Position numbers and translations under genes: made by a program
The notes under the pieces: generated by a model
Told to the model about the DNA's origin: nothing
The model's input: only the letters and a program-made list of their open reading frames with translations
The model's database searches: none
Assembly (NCBI GenBank): GCA_963668655.2
Contig: CAXXPQ010000003.1
Location: 248,001 to 312,000, forward strand
DNA from: G963668655 sp963668655
GTDB taxonomy: Bacteria; Myxococcota_A; SURF-8
Reading direction: 5' to 3'
DNA: 64,000 nt
Part shown: positions 60,385 to 64,000 of the stretch, in pieces
Layout of the letters: each line of letters starts with the position of its first letter
How positions within the stretch are numbered: position 1 is the first letter of the stretch

Positions 60385-62421
60385 TTGAATATCGCCTTTA
60401 CCCACAACCTTCAACTGACCGACAGCGAAGAGGAAGCCGAGTTCGACCGGCAGGACACGGTTCTGGCCATCGCCGGTTCGCTGGAACGCCAGGGCCACAG
60501 TGTGGAACTGGTGGAAGTCTCCGGCCCCGCGTCCCAACTGGTCGCCCGACTGGAGGCGCTCAATCCGAGCCTCGTCTTCAATACGGCGGAAGGACGGCGC
60601 GGCAGGTATCGCGAAGCCTTCTATCCCGCGCTTTTCGACCAGTTGGGTCTGCCCTATACCGGCTCCGACGCCTACGTCTGCACGTTGACATTGGATAAAA
60701 TGATGACGAAACAGATGCTGGCCGCCCATGGAATTCCCACGCCGAAGTGGAAATACATTCACGACGCGACGGATCTAACGAACCTGAATCTCGCGTTTCC
60801 CGTCATCGTGAAGCCCAACTTCGAAGGCAGTTCCAAGGGCATCACCCAGGATTCCATCGCCGAGTCGCCCGAGGAACTTGTTCACAAGGCCGAAACGCTT
60901 CTGGCGCGCTATCCCGACGGCCTGCTGGTGGAGGAGTATATCGATGGCCGCGACGTGGTGGTTCCGTTTCTGGAAAAGATTCCGGGCGCAAAGAGGGGAT
61001 TGCTTCCCCCGGCGGAATACCATTTCGACGTACCGATTTCCCAAGAACGCCGTTACAACATCTACGATTACCAGCTCAAGCACGTCGATTACAACGCCGT
61101 CTCCCTCAGCGCTCCAGCCGACCTGCCTCCCGCGCAAATCCGGGAACTGAAACGCCTGTCGGAGACGATTTACAAGGTGCTGGGCCTCCGCGACCTGGGA
61201 CGGATCGACTACCGCATCACGCCGGATGAGCGGATATTCTTCATTGAAATCAACGCCTTACCGAGCCTGGAGCCCGGCGCGGGCATCTACGTTTCCGCCC
61301 AGGCGGCCGGTCTGAAAGATATGGATGCGGTATTGAAGGCGATCGTGAAAAGCGCCGCACAACGCTACGGGCTGTCCCTGGACCGGCGGGCCTACCGTTC
61401 CCCCGGCGGACGCCTGCGCGTGGGCCTGACCTACAACGAGAAACGCATCGTTCCGAAGCACGAGAGCGACGACGACCGGGACGCGGAATACGATTCTCCC
61501 AAGACCATCCAATCGGTGGGCGACGCCATCGCCTCCTACGGACACGAGGTCGTCTACCTTGAAGCCACGGCCGAACTGCCCGCCATCCTGGCCTCGTCCG
61601 GACTCGACCTCGTCTTCAACATCGCGGAAGGCATCCGGGGACGCAGCCGCGAGGCGCAGGTTCCCGCCATTCTGGAGCTTCTGGATATCCAGTATACGGG
61701 TTCCGACCCGGCCACGCTTTCCATCGCCCTGGACAAAGCCCTGGCGAAACGGGTCGTGCGGCAGGCGGGCATTCCCACCCCGGCCTTCGTCCTGATGCGT
61801 AGTGGAACCGAGCGTGTTCCCAAACGTATGCGATTCCCCGTGATTCTCAAGCCCAATGCCGAAGGCAGCTCCAAAGGCGTCGTCGGACTCAGCGTCGTCG
61901 AGAACGAAACGGAACTGCGCTCCCTGGCCAAACAACTCATCGAAAAGTATCATCAGCCCGTGCTCGTCGAGGAATACCTGCCCGGCCGGGAGTTCACCCT
62001 GGGACTTCTGGGCGAAACCCGTCCCAAGGTGCTGCCGCCCATGGAAATCGTATATACGAACCCCTCCGTCAGCCGGCCGGTGTACACCTTCGGCCACAAG
62101 CTCGATCAGACGGACGAACTGCGTTACGATGCCCCGGCCAAGCTGGATGACAAGCTGCGCAAGGATCTCGAACGTGTGGCCCGGTCCGCGTTCATGGCGC
62201 TGGGCTGCTCCGACGTGGGCCGCATCGACCTGCGCCTGGACGCGGCGGGGAAGGTTCATTTCATCGAATGCAATCCGCTGCCGGGTCTGACGCCCGGCTG
62301 GTCCGATCTCTGCATGATCGCGGAATCGGCCGGAATGGATTACCGCACGCTGATCGGCTCCATCATGGCTCCGGCGATCAAGCGATTGAAGGCGAAACGC
62401 AAACAGCAACTCGTGAAATAA
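60385..62421 (+). CDS. Double D-Ala-D-Ala ligase-like ATP-grasp protein
   Basis: 678 residues made of two complete ATP-grasp ligase halves. First half: LDKMMTKQMLAAHGIPTP, VIVKPNFEGSSKGI, EINALPSLEPG. Second half: LDKALAKRVVRQAGIPTP, ILKPNAEGSSKGV, ECNPLPGLTPGWSDL, closer to classical Ddl. The start is TTG at 60385, placed by an AGGAG site 6 bases upstream; an ATG at 60367 is inside the leader. It lies downstream of pgsW and 9 bases before a DmpA gene, so it probably modifies or caps the poly-gamma-glutamate chain or makes a dipeptide substrate. Function inferred from context only. Confidence 0.85.
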   Translation: MNIAFTHNLQLTDSEEEAEFDRQDTVLAIAGSLERQGHSVELVEVSGPASQLVARLEALNPSLVFNTAEGRRGRYREAFYPALFDQLGLPYTGSDAYVCTLTLDKMMTKQMLAAHGIPTPKWKYIHDATDLTNLNLAFPVIVKPNFEGSSKGITQDSIAESPEELVHKAETLLARYPDGLLVEEYIDGRDVVVPFLEKIPGAKRGLLPPAEYHFDVPISQERRYNIYDYQLKHVDYNAVSLSAPADLPPAQIRELKRLSETIYKVLGLRDLGRIDYRITPDERIFFIEINALPSLEPGAGIYVSAQAAGLKDMDAVLKAIVKSAAQRYGLSLDRRAYRSPGGRLRVGLTYNEKRIVPKHESDDDRDAEYDSPKTIQSVGDAIASYGHEVVYLEATAELPAILASSGLDLVFNIAEGIRGRSREAQVPAILELLDIQYTGSDPATLSIALDKALAKRVVRQAGIPTPAFVLMRSGTERVPKRMRFPVILKPNAEGSSKGVVGLSVVENETELRSLAKQLIEKYHQPVLVEEYLPGREFTLGLLGETRPKVLPPMEIVYTNPSVSRPVYTFGHKLDQTDELRYDAPAKLDDKLRKDLERVARSAFMALGCSDVGRIDLRLDAAGKVHFIECNPLPGLTPGWSDLCMIAESAGMDYRTLIGSIMAPAIKRLKAKRKQQLVK

Positions 62422-62430
62422 GGAAACGAC

Positions 62431-63552
62431 GTGATCGAGAATGAAAAACGCATGCGGCTGCGAGAGCTGGGCATTTCCATCGGAAAATACGAAACCGGCG
62501 AGAAAAACGCGATTACCGACGTCAAGGGCGTATTGGTCGGCCACTCGACGATTATCGAAGGTTCCGGCAAGTTGCGTCGGGGCAAAGGCCCGGTGCGTAC
62601 GGGCGTCACGGCGATTCATCCGTCTCACGGCGACGTGTTCAACGAACGCGTGGTGGGAGGCGGTTTCGTCCTCAACGGCGCGGGCGAGGTGACCGGATTG
62701 ACCCAGGTGATGGAATGGGGACTGATCGAGACGCCCATTCTCCTGACCAACACCCTGTCCGTGGGATCATGCAGCCAGGGGCTGGTGAAATACATGGTCG
62801 AGCGCTACCCGGGAATCGGCGTGGAACAGGATGTCCTGCTGCCGCTGGTCGGCGAATGCGACGATTCCTGGCTGAACGACATCGCGGGGCGGCACGTCAA
62901 GGCGGAAAACGTCTATGAAGCACTGAAAACCGCGAACACCGGTCCCGTGCAGGAAGGCAACGTGGGCGGCGGCACCGGCATGATGACCTGCGATTTCTCG
63001 GGTGGCATCGGCACGGCCTCCAGAAAACTTCCGGCCCGGCACGGAGGCTATACCCTGGGCGTTCTGGTGATGAGCAATTTCGGGACGCGGGCCGAATTGC
63101 GGCTGGACGGCGCGCCGGTGGGGGAATGGCTTGCGCCGAAATACGGCGACGGCGACCGCCGATTGCAGAACTATGGAAGCATCATCGCCGTTCTGGCCAC
63201 GAATGCGCCATTGCTTTCATTGCAGATCAACCGCCTGTGCAAGCGCGTCGCCCTCGGAATCGGACGGGTGGGCAGCCACGCCGCGCACGGTTCGGGAGAA
63301 ATCATCATCGGATTCTCCACGGCGAACACCATGCCAAGAAAGACGCGAAAGAGAACCTACCAGCTCATGACCCTGAACGACCAGTACATCAATCCGCTGT
63401 ACCAGGCCGTGATCGAGGCCACGGAAGAGGCGATTCTGAACGCCCTGTGCATGGCCAGGGACATGACCGGCGTCAACAACCACATCGCCCCGGCCCTGCC
63501 GCTTTCCGAGGTTTCGAAGATGATGCGGCATTACCGGAAAGTGACGTTCTGA
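62431..63552 (+). CDS. P1-family (DmpA-like) N-terminal-nucleophile aminopeptidase
   Basis: 373-residue DmpA/BapA-type Ntn-hydrolase that cleaves itself to expose a catalytic serine and acts on small peptides or amides, sometimes with D- or beta-amino acids. Landmarks are VRTGVTAIHPSHGDVF, GNVGGGTGMMTCDFSGGIGT and VLVMSNFGTRAEL, where the Ser of SNFG is the expected new N-terminal residue. GTG start with an AAGGA site. Next to the double ligase in the pgs cluster, it may trim or recycle the product. Activity unproven. Confidence 0.9.
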   Translation: MIENEKRMRLRELGISIGKYETGEKNAITDVKGVLVGHSTIIEGSGKLRRGKGPVRTGVTAIHPSHGDVFNERVVGGGFVLNGAGEVTGLTQVMEWGLIETPILLTNTLSVGSCSQGLVKYMVERYPGIGVEQDVLLPLVGECDDSWLNDIAGRHVKAENVYEALKTANTGPVQEGNVGGGTGMMTCDFSGGIGTASRKLPARHGGYTLGVLVMSNFGTRAELRLDGAPVGEWLAPKYGDGDRRLQNYGSIIAVLATNAPLLSLQINRLCKRVALGIGRVGSHAAHGSGEIIIGFSTANTMPRKTRKRTYQLMTLNDQYINPLYQAVIEATEEAILNALCMARDMTGVNNHIAPALPLSEVSKMMRHYRKVTF

Positions 63553-63571
63553 AAGCAACTTCCCTGAAAGA

Positions 63572-63605
63572 CGCCGGTCCGGGCATGTCCACGTCCGGGC
63601 CGGCG
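63572..63605 (+). terminator. Hairpin at the end of the pgs cluster
   Basis: Stem CGCCGGTCCGG (63572-63582) with CCGGGCCGGCG (63595-63605), one G-T pair, 12-base loop, then CTTTCGTTTCG. It lies 20 bases after the DmpA-like stop. Confidence 0.7.
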
Positions 63606-63765
63606 CTTTCGTTTCGAAGTCGGGGTTTTCGCGCCGGAAAAGAATCGAGCCGCTGAAGGACTTGTTGTAAAATTCATGTAAAACAAGCACGCGGGGGCTT
63701 GCGGTAAATAAAAGATGACGCTATGGTCCGTGTGGATTTCAGGGAAAGAAAGGATCATCGCTGTC

Positions 63766-64000
63766 ATGAAAAAGGAATCGGAACGCCCGCGTACGCTCGC
63801 GGAGGAAATCGCCAACAGCATCACCCACGGCATCGGCCTGCTGCTGAGCATCGCCGGACTGGTGACACTGGTCGTTCTGGCGGAAGATCCCCGGCGGACG
63901 GTGAGTTTCGTAATCTACGGAAGCACGCTGGTTGCCTTATACTTGGCTTCCACGCTGTACCATGGGATCCAGTCCCCGAAAGCCAAGAACTTCTTTCACC
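63766..64000 (+). CDS. Hemolysin III / TrhA-family membrane protein (partial)
   Basis: The open frame runs off the window. It starts MKKESERPRTLAEEIANSITHGIGLLL and has the family's first helix, then TVSFVIYGSTLVALYLASTLYHG, matching the SxLYHG signature of hemolysin III/PAQR-type seven-helix proteins. These are thought to be zinc-dependent membrane amidohydrolases or lipid-homeostasis factors. An in-frame ATG at 63715 is an alternative start. The remainder is outside the window. Confidence 0.85.
   Translation, partial: MKKESERPRTLAEEIANSITHGIGLLLSIAGLVTLVVLAEDPRRTVSFVIYGSTLVALYLASTLYHGIQSPKAKNFFH

Overview
This is a GC-rich bacterial chromosomal window of about 64 kb with compact, mostly operonic coding. 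No rRNA, tRNA, CRISPR array, complete insertion sequence or phage module was recognised by eye. The suggested source is a Gram-negative, deltaproteobacterium-like organism (Myxococcota or a related uncultured lineage). The grounds are lipoproteins with Asp/Gly-rich linkers after the lipobox, a DUF6178-like protein, PilZ proteins, a sigma-54 activator with a -24/-12 promoter nearby, an RND pump, and a selenocysteine formate dehydrogenase. The phylum is an inference, not proven here.

Layout. 1-3272 (minus): rrf2-sufB-sufC-sufD iron-sulfur assembly operon, with sufD cut by the window edge. 3902-6004: glutaminyl-tRNA synthetase with an extra C-terminal tRNA-binding OB domain. 6067-9291: a ferredoxin/carbamoyltransferase fusion. 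It converges on a minus-strand operon of manC plus four different radical SAM genes (18236 down to 9288), with a good sigma-70 promoter in front of manC. 18345-20975: OmpR-type two-component pair and a tandem PilZ protein. 21052-23337: class II fructose-bisphosphate aldolase and a SlyD-like isomerase. 23600-31875: DUF6178-like protein, B12-type radical SAM protein, ComF, a zinc-ribbon/coiled-coil/TPR scaffold with a 48-bp tandem repeat, and two exported proteins of unknown function. 32322-36429: SagB-like nitroreductase, a cloverleaf-like inverted-repeat element with sigma-54-like arms, TesB thioesterase and MutY. 36544-40815: RND efflux adaptor and pump. 40996-43730: glpK and a thiolase. 43876-51010: DUF3467 protein, ferritin-like protein, FdhD, and an NAD-linked formate dehydrogenase (fdhA with an in-frame UGA and a SECIS hairpin, then nuoE- and nuoF-like subunits). 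51271-54505: small exported protein and a glycosidase-like lipoprotein. 54731-57337: sigma-54 activator, a sigma-54 promoter, an OB-fold protein and an HU protein with a lysine-rich tail. 57441-63552: poly-gamma-glutamate genes pgsB-pgsC-pgsW followed by a double ATP-grasp ligase and a DmpA-type peptidase. 63766 to the end: start of a hemolysin III/TrhA-type membrane protein.

How the parts work together. SUF assembly, FeS-rich formate dehydrogenase, MutY and at least five radical SAM proteins describe an iron-sulfur-heavy, partly anaerobic metabolism. Formate oxidation would deliver electrons to NAD through the NuoEF-like module. The pgs cluster should make an anionic polyamide at the envelope. 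The best candidates for undescribed biology are the radical SAM quartet with its ferredoxin-carbamoyltransferase neighbour, the pgsBCW/double-ligase/DmpA cluster, and the structured element at 34101-34297. A two-copy MITE-like repeat (32003-32167 and 52223-52385) is also present, one copy apparently supplying a promoter -35 box.
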